Shown: one piece after another, positions 25,005 through 34,713 of the stretch
How positions within the stretch are numbered: the first letter of the stretch is position 1
Layout of the letters: each line of letters starts with the position of its first letter
Assembly: GCF_007097145.1 (NCBI RefSeq)
Contig: NZ_VJVZ01000005.1
Span: forward strand, 1 to 64,000
Length of the DNA: 64,000 nt
Source: Flavobacterium zepuense
Lineage (GTDB): Bacteria; Bacteroidota; Bacteroidia; Flavobacteriales; Flavobacteriaceae
Reading direction: 5' to 3'
Position numbers and translations under genes: made by a program
Notes under the pieces: generated by a model
What the model saw: the letters and a program-made list of their open reading frames with translations, nothing else
Told to the model about the DNA's origin: nothing
Database searches by the model: none

Positions 25005-26486
25005 TTGTTACAACTAAAGGTTGACCGTGGCTACTTCAATTCGGTTAAGTGGGGTGGCTACTCAATAGGTATAAGCTTTGTAAGGCAAATATTATTGGTT
25101 CCGGCATTTATACATGCTGTGGGCAGCAATAACTATGCTTTCTGGATTTTACTATCCTCCATAGTTTTAATGATACGTGCTGTAAATCTGGGCCAGCTGC
25201 ATTATTCTTCCAACTTAATAAATCTTGGTTACCACAAAAATGGTGATATTAAAGATGAACTTATAGTTGCGCAGGGCGCTAATTACATATATATAATCAT
25301 TCAGTTACTATTAGGCGCAGTTATGGCTGTGCCTTTTCTGCTTTCGGCACTATCTACATTTTCGGTAGATTATATAATAAGCAATAATGGGCAGTACAGC
25401 CTGCTGTTGTTAGTGTTGGGCAAGGTTATTTTTCAATACAATAACTTATTCCTGCTGCGCATTTTTGAGCCTTTAGGTAAAATTAAGACCACCATAAAGT
25501 ACCAAACCATAGGTGAACTGTTTGACTTTGCCGTTACTGTAGCAGCCATTTACATTACTAAGAGCATATTTATTACCTGCGCGTCTATCTTTGCATCTAA
25601 CCTGCTTTTTAGTGTTTTTACACTATTGTATGTAAAAGCAAATGTGCCTTTTGTTATTCCTTTTTTTAACGGGCTAAGCGTACAGAAATCCTGGTGGGTA
25701 GTAAAAAAATCATTTTTGCTAACGTGCAGTTTCCTTGTAGAGAAAGTAAACGAAAATGGCATAAACCTGCTAATACCCAATTTATTTGCAACTTCTATAC
25801 TGCCGGTATTTACCACCAGTAGGGTAATATCAAATTCGGTTTTCAGGGTGTCTAATGCGGCCGTAATCCCGCTAATGCCCGATATCCAGAAACACTTTTC
25901 GCTGGCCAACCCCGGGTATATTATCAGCCGTATGGTGTCTTTTTGGAAGATATCCGGCTTCGTTATCATTGCAGGCGTTACGATTGTTTTACCCTTGCTG
26001 CCGTATATCTACACAAAATGGACGGGCGATAAGCTGGAGTTTAACCTTAGTATTGTGTGCTACCTTATCATGGCGGTTTCTATTCAGAATTTTGGAATGA
26101 TAATCAACGAGTTCTTTAAAAAGACTAATTATTCCAAGCAGATCTTTATTTATAATGTAATACGGTCTTCATTAACTGTTGCCTGCCTTATAGCTTTTGG
26201 TTATGCTTATTATTCCGAAGGGCTGGGCCTTGCAATACTAATAGGCGAGGTGCTAAGCCTTATTTACATGCTGGCAATAATCAGGAATGCCTTTAAGGCG
26301 CAATTACCGGTGTTGGTCATTATACGATTTTTAACGCCTGTGGTGCTGTTTTGCATTTCATTATCGCTGTACATGCTTTTCCTAAATTATTGGTTATTCT
26401 TGTTTTTGAATATTTTAATACTAATAAGTTATAAATTTACACCAGGCGCTATTATTGGCTATACAGATAACCTTACTAAACCTTAA
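25005..26486 (+). CDS. wzx: Polysaccharide flippase (Wzx-like), first copy
   Basis: A 493-residue membrane protein with about 12-14 transmembrane helices of the MATE/Wzx superfamily. It begins with 'GGYSIGISFVRQILLVPAFIHAVG', has 'VSNAAVIPLMPDIQKHF' in the middle, and ends in a hydrophobic pair of helices. Wzx proteins flip lipid-linked oligosaccharide units to the periplasmic side. The only sensible start is TTG at 25005: an in-frame TAA sits immediately upstream (25002-25004), and the first ATG (~codon 56) would remove the first helix. It is followed 9 bp later by the polymerase-like gene, the usual Wzx-Wzy pairing. Confidence 0.85.
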   Translation: MLQLKVDRGYFNSVKWGGYSIGISFVRQILLVPAFIHAVGSNNYAFWILLSSIVLMIRAVNLGQLHYSSNLINLGYHKNGDIKDELIVAQGANYIYIIIQLLLGAVMAVPFLLSALSTFSVDYIISNNGQYSLLLLVLGKVIFQYNNLFLLRIFEPLGKIKTTIKYQTIGELFDFAVTVAAIYITKSIFITCASIFASNLLFSVFTLLYVKANVPFVIPFFNGLSVQKSWWVVKKSFLLTCSFLVEKVNENGINLLIPNLFATSILPVFTTSRVISNSVFRVSNAAVIPLMPDIQKHFSLANPGYIISRMVSFWKISGFVIIAGVTIVLPLLPYIYTKWTGDKLEFNLSIVCYLIMAVSIQNFGMIINEFFKKTNYSKQIFIYNVIRSSLTVACLIAFGYAYYSEGLGLAILIGEVLSLIYMLAIIRNAFKAQLPVLVIIRFLTPVVLFCISLSLYMLFLNYWLFLFLNILILISYKFTPGAIIGYTDNLTKP

Positions 26487-26495
26487 ACCGGCAGC

Positions 26496-27818
26496 ATGAT
26501 ATTTTTATGTTTCTTTTGGTTTTTACTGCTGTACTTTTTTGCTTATAAACTTGCAGGGAAAAGCGAACTGTTTTCGCCCCTTAAATTTGTAGCTATAAAA
26601 TTTGCGCTCACAAATTTGCCCTTCATACTCTTTATTGCATTTAACCGTGGGTCGTTTGTAAAAAATATATTGCTGGTATGTAATGTACGGTTAGATGATG
26701 CCTTCTTAAAATATACCCTTATACAAACGGTTGCCTTTATCAGCCTTTGTGCCGGGATGATACTTTTTAAGGCCAGGAAGCCATTGGTAAGTCCGCGGTC
26801 GGGCACTTATAATTATTTAAATGCTAAAATACTGGCATTTGCATTTTTTGGCATTGGGTTTGGGGCTTATGCTGTATTCCTAAACAGGATAGGGGGGCTT
26901 GGTTACCTATTGCATCACATGAGCCAGCGTATAGAACTGCAAAGCGGCCAGTATGTGCTCATATTGCTGCCGTTTATGGTAATATCTTGTTTATTGTTGC
27001 TGCTGTGTATAAAACTCAAAAACCGCATTGCAGATAAAATCATACTGTTGCTGTTTGCCATTGTAACAATTATTATTTTCTCCAGCTTCGGGGCAAGGAA
27101 AAGCGCAGTACTGTTCGTGATAACCTTTTTGGTGGCATTGCATTATACCATAGGGCATCTAAAGTTTAACCGAAAAACCATTGCTATGGGCGGGGTATTA
27201 TTGGCATCACTATTATTTTACCTGTTTATAATTCCGGTTTTAAGGGAAAGCAGCGGATCTGATAAAAGTATCAACCAGAGCCTCGCGGCTAACGCCCGTG
27301 CCAGAAAGGTAGTTTACAGCACATCATATACCTATATAGATATTTTTGCTGCTAATTACTTTAATTCCGAAAACGCCTGGTACTTTAAAGGTTTTTTCGC
27401 CCCGGTCGTTGTACCGTTTACTAAGGCCGATAAAAAACAACTTCCGCAAATAGACCAGGGGGTGTACTTTGGCAGCATTATAGAATTTATGAAACATTTT
27501 GAGCCACCCATGCCTCGTAGTGAACTTACTAAAACCTCATGGCCTACAGAAAATTTTGGTTTAGCTTACGCTAACTTACTGCTTCCGGGTATAATTATCT
27601 TCTTTTTTTTACAGGGAATGGTGTTCTCTCTGGTGTATAGATTTATGCTGGCCGACCCAAAAAATGCAGCTCTGCAATTTTTATATGTTATGGTAATTTT
27701 CGACTTTAATTTTAGTAGTTTGCGTATTGCAGAATTTATCAGGCTCATACCAGTTATTGCAATTGCATTTATTTTAATTCATTATTTTGTAGGAAAATAC
27801 AAAACATCAAAAGTATAA
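26496..27818 (+). CDS. O-antigen/oligosaccharide repeat-unit polymerase-like membrane protein (Wzy)
   Basis: A 440-residue protein with about 11 hydrophobic helices and a long periplasmic loop (~residues 255-345) carrying many charged and aromatic residues, as in Wzy polymerases. Wzy joins flipped repeat units at the reducing end. Sequence conservation is low in this class; assignment rests on topology, length, and position right after a flippase. The following 263-bp gap (27819-28081) is AT-rich and holds the promoter of the next operon. Confidence 0.72.
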   Translation: MIFLCFFWFLLLYFFAYKLAGKSELFSPLKFVAIKFALTNLPFILFIAFNRGSFVKNILLVCNVRLDDAFLKYTLIQTVAFISLCAGMILFKARKPLVSPRSGTYNYLNAKILAFAFFGIGFGAYAVFLNRIGGLGYLLHHMSQRIELQSGQYVLILLPFMVISCLLLLLCIKLKNRIADKIILLLFAIVTIIIFSSFGARKSAVLFVITFLVALHYTIGHLKFNRKTIAMGGVLLASLLFYLFIIPVLRESSGSDKSINQSLAANARARKVVYSTSYTYIDIFAANYFNSENAWYFKGFFAPVVVPFTKADKKQLPQIDQGVYFGSIIEFMKHFEPPMPRSELTKTSWPTENFGLAYANLLLPGIIIFFFLQGMVFSLVYRFMLADPKNAALQFLYVMVIFDFNFSSLRIAEFIRLIPVIAIAFILIHYFVGKYKTSKV

Positions 27819-28039
27819 CGTTTTAGTGCGTATTTATCGTTTAAATACTTAATTAATAGATGATTGTGTTAATTTTATGTTAACTGTTTTTGACTTGTTT
27901 AATATTGATTGATTGCTAATTTTAGTGAATTATAATTATTAAATGCAGAAAAAAAATAGGTTTAGGTAAGCCTAATTTATCAATCAGATGTAAATTCAGT
28001 AAAAAGGATTGTGCCTTAGAAATTGTTATAAATTTAGCT

Positions 28040-28047
28040 TACTTTTG
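28040..28047 (+). promoter_or_regulatory. -7 promoter box before fcl (TACTTTTG)
   Basis: Exact TAnnTTTG match, 34 bp before the fcl start, with a TTA 21 bp upstream (28016-28018). It probably begins a new transcript that runs through the glycosyltransferase block. The rest of the 263-bp gap shows only a small TTTAGG-TAAG-CCTAA hairpin near 27961. Confidence 0.55.
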
Positions 28048-28081
28048 TCAGGATTTGTTTAATTCGTAATTTAAAGTTAAG

Positions 28082-29032
28082 ATGCAAAAAGATGCCAAAA
28101 TATACATTGCCGGGCATAATGGAATGGTAGGTAGTGCAATTTGGAGAATTTTACAAAGTAAGGGCTATACCAATTTAATTGGAAAATCAAGTAAAGAGCT
28201 GGATTTAAAAAATCAACAGGCAGTACTGGATTTTATGGCTACCGAAAAACCGGATATTATTATAGATGCCGCTGCCCGTGTGGGTGGTATATTGGCCAAT
28301 AACGATTACCCGTATCAGTTTTTAATGGAAAACATGCTGATACAAAACAACCTGATAGATGCTTCACTTAAAAATAACATTGATAAATTTATTTTTCTTG
28401 GCAGCTCTTGTATCTACCCTAAATTTGCCCCGCAGCCTTTAAAGGAAGAGTATTTACTTACCGATACTTTAGAGCCTACCAACGAGTGGTATGCCGTGGC
28501 TAAGATTACCGGTGTTAAAGCCTGTCAGGCAATAAGAAAACAATTCAGTAAAGATTATGTAAGCCTAATGCCTACTAATCTTTATGGTACGCACGATAAT
28601 TTCGACCTAAATACATCGCACGTTTTACCGGCCATGATACGCAAGTTTCATGAGGCTAAAGAAAACGGCAACACCCCCGTTACCCTTTGGGGCAGCGGTA
28701 CCCCGATGAGGGAGTTTTTGTTTGTAGATGATATGGCAGAAGGTGTGATATTCGCTTTAGAAAATACATTGCCGGAATATCTTTATAACATAGGTACAGG
28801 CGAAGACTTAACCATTAAGCACCTTGCCGAAACGATACAAAAAATTACAGGCCATACAGGAGAGATCATTTGGGACAGCACCAAGCCGGATGGTACACCA
28901 CGTAAACTGATGGATGTTTCTAAAATGCACGATCTGGGCTGGAAACACAAAGTAAACCTGGAAGCAGGGATACAAAAAACCTACGATTGGTTTTTAGAGA
29001 ATATAGACAGCCTTAAAAAAATAACCATATAA
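28082..29032 (+). CDS. fcl: GDP-L-fucose synthase
   Basis: Epimerase/reductase that turns GDP-4-keto-6-deoxymannose into GDP-L-fucose with NADPH. The 316-residue SDR shows 'IAGHNGMVGSAIWRIL', 'AARVGGILANN', 'FLGSSCIYPKFAPQP' with the catalytic Cys, 'YAVAKITGVK' (Tyr-Lys) and 'WGSGTPMREFLFVDD'. The partner gmd follows 22 bp later, the reverse of the common gmd-fcl order. Their substrate GDP-mannose comes from manC upstream. Confidence 0.96.
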   Translation: MQKDAKIYIAGHNGMVGSAIWRILQSKGYTNLIGKSSKELDLKNQQAVLDFMATEKPDIIIDAAARVGGILANNDYPYQFLMENMLIQNNLIDASLKNNIDKFIFLGSSCIYPKFAPQPLKEEYLLTDTLEPTNEWYAVAKITGVKACQAIRKQFSKDYVSLMPTNLYGTHDNFDLNTSHVLPAMIRKFHEAKENGNTPVTLWGSGTPMREFLFVDDMAEGVIFALENTLPEYLYNIGTGEDLTIKHLAETIQKITGHTGEIIWDSTKPDGTPRKLMDVSKMHDLGWKHKVNLEAGIQKTYDWFLENIDSLKKITI

Positions 29033-29054
29033 CAGCAACACGGAAAGTTAACAT

Positions 29055-30158
29055 ATGAAAACAGCTTTAATTACAGGAGTTACAGGGCAGGACGGGTCTT
29101 ACTTGGCAGAACTTTTATTAGAAAAAGGTTATAGCGTTCACGGAATTAAAAGAAGGTCGTCTTCTTTTAATACCCAAAGGATAGACCATTTGTATGTAGA
29201 CCAGCACGAAAGCCATGTAAATTTTAAATTGCATTATGGCGACTTAACTGATTCTACTAACCTGATAAGGATAATTCAGGAAGTTCAGCCCGATGAAATT
29301 TATAACCTGGGTGCTATGTCGCATGTTAAGGTTTCGTTTGATTCTCCGGAGTATGTTGCAAATGTTGACGGTATAGGAACTCTAAGGATATTAGAGGCTG
29401 TTCGTATTTTAGGCCTTGAAAAGAAAACAAGGATTTACCAGGCTTCTACATCAGAGCTTTATGGAGGCCTTGCAGAAAATAAAAATGAAAAGGGTTTTTA
29501 TGATGAAAATTCACCATTTTACCCTCGCTCTCCTTACGGAGTAGCAAAAATATACGGTTTCTGGATCACTAAAAACTACCGCGAAGCCTATGATATGTAT
29601 GCTTGTAACGGTATTCTTTTTAACCATGAGTCGCCAAGAAGGGGTGAAACCTTTGTTACGCGTAAAATTACAATGGCTACAGCTGCTATTGCTTTAGGTA
29701 AACAGGAATGCCTGTACCTTGGTAACCTTAATTCTCAAAGAGACTGGGGCCATGCTAAAGATTATGTAGAGGCAATGTGGAGGATACTTCAGCAGGATGT
29801 TGCAGAAGATTATGTAATTGCAACGGGTGTTACTACTTACATACGCGATTTCGTAAGATTGTCTTTTGCAGAACTTGGCATTGAGCTTGAATTTGTGGGT
29901 GAAAATGAAGAAGAAATTGCTAAGGTAAAAGCCTGCAATAACCCCGACTATCAATTAGAGATTGGTAGGGTAGTGGTAAAAGTAGACCCTATATATTACA
30001 GGCCAACTGAAGTAGACCTGTTAATAGGCGATCCTACAAAATCTAAAACTCAGTTAGGCTGGGAGCCTCAGTATGACTTAGCTGCTTTAGTAAAAGAAAT
30101 GGTGGCAAGCGATGTGGAAGTATTAAAAAAGACAACTAACCCAAGCTGGACGGTTTAA
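29055..30158 (+). CDS. gmd: GDP-mannose 4,6-dehydratase
   Basis: Converts GDP-D-mannose to GDP-4-keto-6-deoxy-D-mannose. The 367-residue enzyme carries '[17 protein letters not shown]', '[15 protein letters not shown]', 'STSELYGG', '[21 protein letters not shown]' (catalytic Tyr-Lys) and the GDP-binding '[17 protein letters not shown]', all diagnostic of GMD. Codon use is strongly biased toward common codons, as for ugd, suggesting good expression. It works with fcl. Confidence 0.97.
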   Translation: MKTALITGVTGQDGSYLAELLLEKGYSVHGIKRRSSSFNTQRIDHLYVDQHESHVNFKLHYGDLTDSTNLIRIIQEVQPDEIYNLGAMSHVKVSFDSPEYVANVDGIGTLRILEAVRILGLEKKTRIYQASTSELYGGLAENKNEKGFYDENSPFYPRSPYGVAKIYGFWITKNYREAYDMYACNGILFNHESPRRGETFVTRKITMATAAIALGKQECLYLGNLNSQRDWGHAKDYVEAMWRILQQDVAEDYVIATGVTTYIRDFVRLSFAELGIELEFVGENEEEIAKVKACNNPDYQLEIGRVVVKVDPIYYRPTEVDLLIGDPTKSKTQLGWEPQYDLAALVKEMVASDVEVLKKTTNPSWTV

Positions 30159-30188
30159 TACCTTAAACAAGTAAGATACATTTTTATA

Positions 30189-31490
30189 GTGCAAAGCTTC
30201 GTTAAAAGTAATTATTCTAAAATCAAAGGCCATAAGCATTATGCTAAGGCTGTACAATGGACTAAGCTGCTTAGTATAACAGGAGGCGCGCAATTAATAG
30301 TGCAGCTAACCGGCTTGTTAACCGGCGTGTTTTTAACCAGGTTTTTACCTACAAGAGAGTATGCCCTTTATACTATAGCAAATGCAATGCTCGCTACCAT
30401 GACGGTGCTTTCAGATGGTGGTATATCGTCGGGAGTAATGGCATTAGGGGGCAAAGTTTGGAAAGATAAGGTAATGTTAGGAAAAGTGCTCGCAACAGGT
30501 TTTAGCCTGCGCAAGCAATTTGCTGTCTTTAGTTTGCTTATAACATTGCCTATACTGGGCTATTTGCTGGCAAGGCAGGATGCTAAATGGTGGGAAATAG
30601 CAATAATTATTGTAACGTTAATACCGGCATTTTTCGCAGCGTTGTCAGATTCGTTATTACAGGTAGTGCCTAAGTTGCATCAAAATTTAAAGCCTTTGCA
30701 AAAAAACCAGGTGGTGGTAAATGTACTGCGCCTTGGCTTAAGCATTTCCAGTGTATTTTTCTTTCCGTTTACGGCTGTTGCGCTATTGGCAAATGGGATA
30801 CCCAGGATATTTGGTAATTTTGAGCTTAAAAAGATAGCTTCCGGATTTATAGAGCCTGCAACAGAAACAGATCCTGCCATGCGAAAAGAGATACTGGCAG
30901 TTGTAAAGAGAATCTTACCGGGGTCTATTTACTTTTGTATATCGGGTCAAATCTCGGTGTGGCTTATATCACTATTCGGCTCTACAGATTCTGTAGCAAG
31001 CATTGGGGCTCTTGGAAGATTTTCGATGCTTTTGAGTTTGTTTACCCTGATGTTCGGTATGCTGTTAATACCACGATTTGCAAGGCTGGAAGAAAATAAA
31101 GGCAAGTTATTAAAGTTTTTTGTGTCGGTAACATTTATGGTTACAGCAATAAGCGTTGGAGTAATAGGGTTTTTTTACCTTTTCTCAGAACAGTTTTTAT
31201 GGATTTTGGGAGATCAATACAAAGGGCTTGATAAAGAGTTGGTTTTAACAATTACAGCTTCATGTTTAAGCATGATGAGCGGTTTGTTTTTTGGCCTTTC
31301 ATCATCAAGGGGCAAGCCTACAAGTCCCTGGCTAATAATTGTAGGTAATATACTTTTTGTAATATTAGGTTGTGTTTTATTTAATATAAAAGAGCTGGAG
31401 GGTATATTGTATTTTAATATTTTTATCAACACTTATCCAATAGCCATCCATATTTTTAATTTTTACTATAAAATTTATTATTCAAAATAA
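30189..31490 (+). CDS. Polysaccharide flippase-like membrane protein, second copy
   Basis: A 433-residue protein with about 12 helices of the oligosaccharide flippase/MATE superfamily. After a basic N-terminus it has 'ITGGAQLIVQLTGLLTGVFLTRFLPTREYALYTI', a typical first-two-helix pattern, then 'RILPGSIYFCISGQISVWLISLFG' in the middle. The start is GTG at 30189. It is not a close copy of the flippase at 25005-26486. Two flippases in one locus suggest two lipid-linked intermediates. Its stop overlaps the start of the next acetyltransferase by one base (TAATG). Confidence 0.82.
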   Translation: MQSFVKSNYSKIKGHKHYAKAVQWTKLLSITGGAQLIVQLTGLLTGVFLTRFLPTREYALYTIANAMLATMTVLSDGGISSGVMALGGKVWKDKVMLGKVLATGFSLRKQFAVFSLLITLPILGYLLARQDAKWWEIAIIIVTLIPAFFAALSDSLLQVVPKLHQNLKPLQKNQVVVNVLRLGLSISSVFFFPFTAVALLANGIPRIFGNFELKKIASGFIEPATETDPAMRKEILAVVKRILPGSIYFCISGQISVWLISLFGSTDSVASIGALGRFSMLLSLFTLMFGMLLIPRFARLEENKGKLLKFFVSVTFMVTAISVGVIGFFYLFSEQFLWILGDQYKGLDKELVLTITASCLSMMSGLFFGLSSSRGKPTSPWLIIVGNILFVILGCVLFNIKELEGILYFNIFINTYPIAIHIFNFYYKIYYSK

Positions 31491-32074
31491 TGAAAGCTAA
31501 TAGGAGTTTACTTACACGTTTTCTTTATAGAATAGTAGCTATAAACTATAAACTTGCGCAAAAACTGCGTATTGCTAAGTTAAAGGCATTAGGCGCAACG
31601 ATTGGAGCATATGCCGATATTGGCAAAGTACTCATACAGGGTGCAGAGCAAATAAGTATTGGTGCTAAATGCAAGATAGAAGACTACGTTAGGCTTAGGG
31701 TAGGTGGCCCATGGAAACAGGCGTCGATAGAAATTGGTACTAACACCTTTATAGGGCATTCTACCCAAATAAATGTGGGTACGAATTTTAAAATCGGCAA
31801 CGATTGTATGATAGCGCCTTTGTGTGTTTTTAGTGATGCTAATCATGGTTTTGAAGACCTTGATATCCCTATGAAAGCGCAACCTTGCAGGTATGACAGC
31901 ATTACCGTAATGGATGATGTGTGGATAGGATCTGGAACGGTGATATTAGGTGGTGTAACCATAGGTAAGGGTGTAGTAGTTGCTGCAGGCGCAGTTGTAA
32001 ATAAGAGTATACCGGATTATGAAATATGGGGCGGTATACCTGCAAAAAAAATTAAATCAAGAAAGTTAGCATGA
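31490..32074 (+). CDS. Hexapeptide-repeat acyltransferase (WcaF/LacA-like), copy 1
   Basis: A 194-residue left-handed beta-helix acetyltransferase that uses acetyl-CoA to O-acetylate a sugar. Hexapeptide turns run through the protein ('ADIGKVLIQGAEQISIGAKCKIEDYVRL', 'WIGSGTVILGGVTIGKGVVVAAGAVVNKSI'), with the catalytic His in 'FSDANHGFEDL' and the closing 'WGGIPAKKIKSRK'. A similar gene lies at 33006-33575. It overlaps its neighbours on both sides (1 bp before, 4 bp after), so translation is likely coupled. Confidence 0.88.
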   Translation: MKANRSLLTRFLYRIVAINYKLAQKLRIAKLKALGATIGAYADIGKVLIQGAEQISIGAKCKIEDYVRLRVGGPWKQASIEIGTNTFIGHSTQINVGTNFKIGNDCMIAPLCVFSDANHGFEDLDIPMKAQPCRYDSITVMDDVWIGSGTVILGGVTIGKGVVVAAGAVVNKSIPDYEIWGGIPAKKIKSRKLA

Positions 32075-32997
32075 TAGTTTTTACCACACTGGCAGAGAAG
32101 GATTATTTTTATGGTGTAGCTGCACTTGTAAACTCTATGGTACAAAATGGTACTTACGGAAACAAAATTGTTGTAGGCTACAGGGGTGCGCTGCCAAACT
32201 GGCTGCCACAACTTTCGGCATCAAAGAACGGTAAAAGCTTTACACTTAAAAATGGCTTTGAGATTGATTTTGTAGAGGTTCAGGGAAATTTACATATGGT
32301 GCACGAAAAGCCAAAGTGGTTTAAGCATTTAACCGATGTGTTGGAGCCGGGTGCCGATGAATATATTTTCTTTGATTCTGATATCGTGGTTATTAACCGA
32401 ATGAGCTTTTTTGGAGAGTGGGTTAGGCAGGGAGTAGCACTTTGCGAGGATGTAAATAACGATATGGGTATTACACATCCTATACGCCTTCAGTGGAAAA
32501 AAATATTAAAGGATAAAGGCTATACCATTACTAATGATCTTGACAGGTACATTAACAGTGGATTTTTAGGCTGGACAAAGGATACAAAGCAGTTTGTTAC
32601 CGAATGGGATGACTGTTTTATGATTTTAAAGGAAATTGCCGGCGACTTAACAAAGTTTAGGGTAAACGACAGGACAAGCGTTGTATTAAGTGCAAACCAG
32701 GACGCGTTTAATCTTGCGGCAATGGTAACACAATGCCAAATATCAATAATAGGCCCGGAGGCTATGGGCTTTCAGTATGGTTTACCATTAATGGTACATC
32801 CGTTGGGGCCTAAGCCATGGTCGCGTAAATTTTTAAGCGACTTTTTTAACGGTAATCCTCCAAGAGCTTCGGATGTTGCTTTTTGGGAGGTTGTAAACTC
32901 CGGCGAAATAAAACCGTATGGTGATGCTTACGTAAGCTTTAAGCTTAAAACTATTAAGTTCTACAGGCTTTTAGCCCGCTTTTACAGGCGTTTATAA
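32071..32997 (+). CDS. GT-A glycosyltransferase (GT8-like)
   Basis: A 308-residue predicted glycosyltransferase. 'FTTLAEKDYFYGVAALVNSM' opens like GT8/glycogenin-type enzymes, 'EYIFFDSDIVVI' supplies the DxD metal and nucleotide site, 'DRYINSGFLGW' matches the 'NSG' motif, and 'MVHPLGPKPWSR' matches the 'H..G..KPW' motif. The fold uses a UDP-sugar and usually retains the anomeric configuration. It lies between two acetyltransferase genes and overlaps the first by 4 bp. Donor and acceptor are unknown. Confidence 0.8.
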   Translation: MIVFTTLAEKDYFYGVAALVNSMVQNGTYGNKIVVGYRGALPNWLPQLSASKNGKSFTLKNGFEIDFVEVQGNLHMVHEKPKWFKHLTDVLEPGADEYIFFDSDIVVINRMSFFGEWVRQGVALCEDVNNDMGITHPIRLQWKKILKDKGYTITNDLDRYINSGFLGWTKDTKQFVTEWDDCFMILKEIAGDLTKFRVNDRTSVVLSANQDAFNLAAMVTQCQISIIGPEAMGFQYGLPLMVHPLGPKPWSRKFLSDFFNGNPPRASDVAFWEVVNSGEIKPYGDAYVSFKLKTIKFYRLLARFYRRL

Positions 32998-33005
32998 CTA
33001 TACGT

Positions 33006-33575
33006 ATGAAAAAGACATTACAAAAATCAATATTTGTATTAAGGGTTCGCTTTGTCAATAAATTTATTTCTTATTGCAGGAAAAGCTGGTTGCAGCTTTG
33101 CGGTATGAAGATTGGAAAGTCAACGGGTATACCTAAAATGCAATATACATGGCCGCATCAGGTTGCCATAGGCGATAATTGCAGGCTTGAACATAACATA
33201 TATTTTCATTATGATGGTATATGGAAACAAGGCCCGTCTATCATAATAGGCAACAATGCTTTTGTAGGCTTTGGTTGCGAATTTAATATAACAAAGAAGA
33301 TAACTATAGGTAACGACTGCCTTATAGCATCGGGTTGCAAGTTTATAGATCATAATCATGGTACGGCCCAAGGCAGTCTTATGAGGGAACAAAAATCAAC
33401 CGAAGATGCCATTGTAATAGGCAACAATGTTTGGTTAGGCGTTAATGTTACTGTATTGAAGGGTATTACAATTGGTGATGGCGCCGTAGTTGCTGCCGGA
33501 GCTGTTGTAACAAAATCTATTGCAGCAAACGAAATTTGGGCGGGTATACCGGCTAAGAAAATAGGGGAGAGATAG
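33006..33575 (+). CDS. Hexapeptide-repeat acyltransferase, copy 2
   Basis: A 189-residue beta-helix acetyltransferase related to the one at 31490: 'GDNCRLEHNIYFHYDGIWKQGPSIIIGNNAFVGFG' in repeats, catalytic His in 'KFIDHNHGTAQG', then 'VWLGVNVTVLKGITIGDGAVVAAGAVVTKSI' and 'WAGIPAKKIGER'. The basic N-terminal ~35 residues form an extension. It probably O-acetylates one sugar of the repeat unit. Only 3 bp separate it from the next glycosyltransferase. Confidence 0.88.
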   Translation: MKKTLQKSIFVLRVRFVNKFISYCRKSWLQLCGMKIGKSTGIPKMQYTWPHQVAIGDNCRLEHNIYFHYDGIWKQGPSIIIGNNAFVGFGCEFNITKKITIGNDCLIASGCKFIDHNHGTAQGSLMREQKSTEDAIVIGNNVWLGVNVTVLKGITIGDGAVVAAGAVVTKSIAANEIWAGIPAKKIGER

Positions 33576-33578
33576 TAT

Positions 33579-34703
33579 ATGAAAGTTATGTTTTTGTGCA
33601 GTTCGTTACAGCCCGGCAAAGATGGTGTAGGCGACTACAACCGCAGGCTGGTTGCTGAGCTGACTAAAAAAAACTATCAGGTAGTATTAGTTTCCTGTAA
33701 TGAGAGGCAGTTAGAAGCAGATTGTGAAGAAGAGATTACAGAAGGTTCTTCCACTATCAAAGTATACAGGTTATCCGGAAGTGATTCCTGGGAGCACAGG
33801 ATGAACAAGATACAGGGTTATTTAGACGGGTTTAATCCTGACTGGCTAAGCCTGCACTATGTGCCTTATGCGTTTCACCCAAAAGGATTGCCGGCAAAAT
33901 TTGTGAATAGTATAAAGGCGTTGCGGTTAAAGGCCAGAACACAAATTGTGTTTCATGAAATATGGCAGGGAGAATCGTCTGAAAGTACGTTAAAAGATAA
34001 GATCATTGGTTTTGTACAACGCCGTATAGCTTTTAAGCTGATAAAAATTACTAACGCTGTGCATGTTACCACAACAAACGATTATTATAAAAATTGTTTT
34101 GTTAAAAGGGGCATTAAAGCAACGCGTATTCCGGTTTTCAGCAACATGCCGGTAGGTAACGCATCAGGACAGGCGGTTTTAAATACATTGCCTGCAGAAA
34201 TTGATGATAAGGATAAATATGTGTTGGGCGTTTTCTTTGGTGGCTTTCACAGCCATAAAGACCTGGCAGGTAATTTAAAAGTACTGGCAGCAAATATAAA
34301 GAGCCAGTTAAATAAACAATTGGTAGTTACCCATATAGGGCGTAGCGGAGGAATAGAGCAGGACATGGAAGCTGTTAAGGCTGCAACCGGCCTTAAATGT
34401 TTTGTACTGGGAGAATGGAGCGAGCAGGATGTGGCAGACTATTTATGGTATGCCGATGTAGGGCTTTCTAACTATCCAAAAGTGCTGTATGAAAAAAGCG
34501 GCAGTATTGCAGCCCTGCTTAATAACAGCTGCCCGGTAATATTATTGAAAAAGAGTTTTGAGGCTGATAAGAGGGTAATACCAGAGATCAAGGAGTTTGA
34601 CGAAAGTTTTAACCTTGACGAATTTTTAGGTCAGGATAAAAGCTTTGCTAACAAATATAGTGTGGCAGGCTCATGTGAATTATATAGTGAATTGTTTTCT
34701 TAA
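33579..34703 (+). CDS. Glycosyltransferase, GT-B fold (GT4-like)
   Basis: A 374-residue GT-B enzyme. It begins with 'MFLCSSLQPGKDGVGDYNRRLVAEL', a glycine-rich N-domain loop, and the C-domain contains 'VLGVFFGGFHSHKD', 'VVTHIGRSGG' and 'YADVGLSNYPKVLYEKSGSIAALLNNSCPVILL'. The canonical E-x7-E motif is not clear, so the family label is tentative. No membrane helix or signal is seen, so it should act at the cytoplasmic face on a lipid-linked oligosaccharide. Confidence 0.75.
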   Translation: MKVMFLCSSLQPGKDGVGDYNRRLVAELTKKNYQVVLVSCNERQLEADCEEEITEGSSTIKVYRLSGSDSWEHRMNKIQGYLDGFNPDWLSLHYVPYAFHPKGLPAKFVNSIKALRLKARTQIVFHEIWQGESSESTLKDKIIGFVQRRIAFKLIKITNAVHVTTTNDYYKNCFVKRGIKATRIPVFSNMPVGNASGQAVLNTLPAEIDDKDKYVLGVFFGGFHSHKDLAGNLKVLAANIKSQLNKQLVVTHIGRSGGIEQDMEAVKAATGLKCFVLGEWSEQDVADYLWYADVGLSNYPKVLYEKSGSIAALLNNSCPVILLKKSFEADKRVIPEIKEFDESFNLDEFLGQDKSFANKYSVAGSCELYSELFS

Positions 34704-34713
34704 AAATGTAAAT

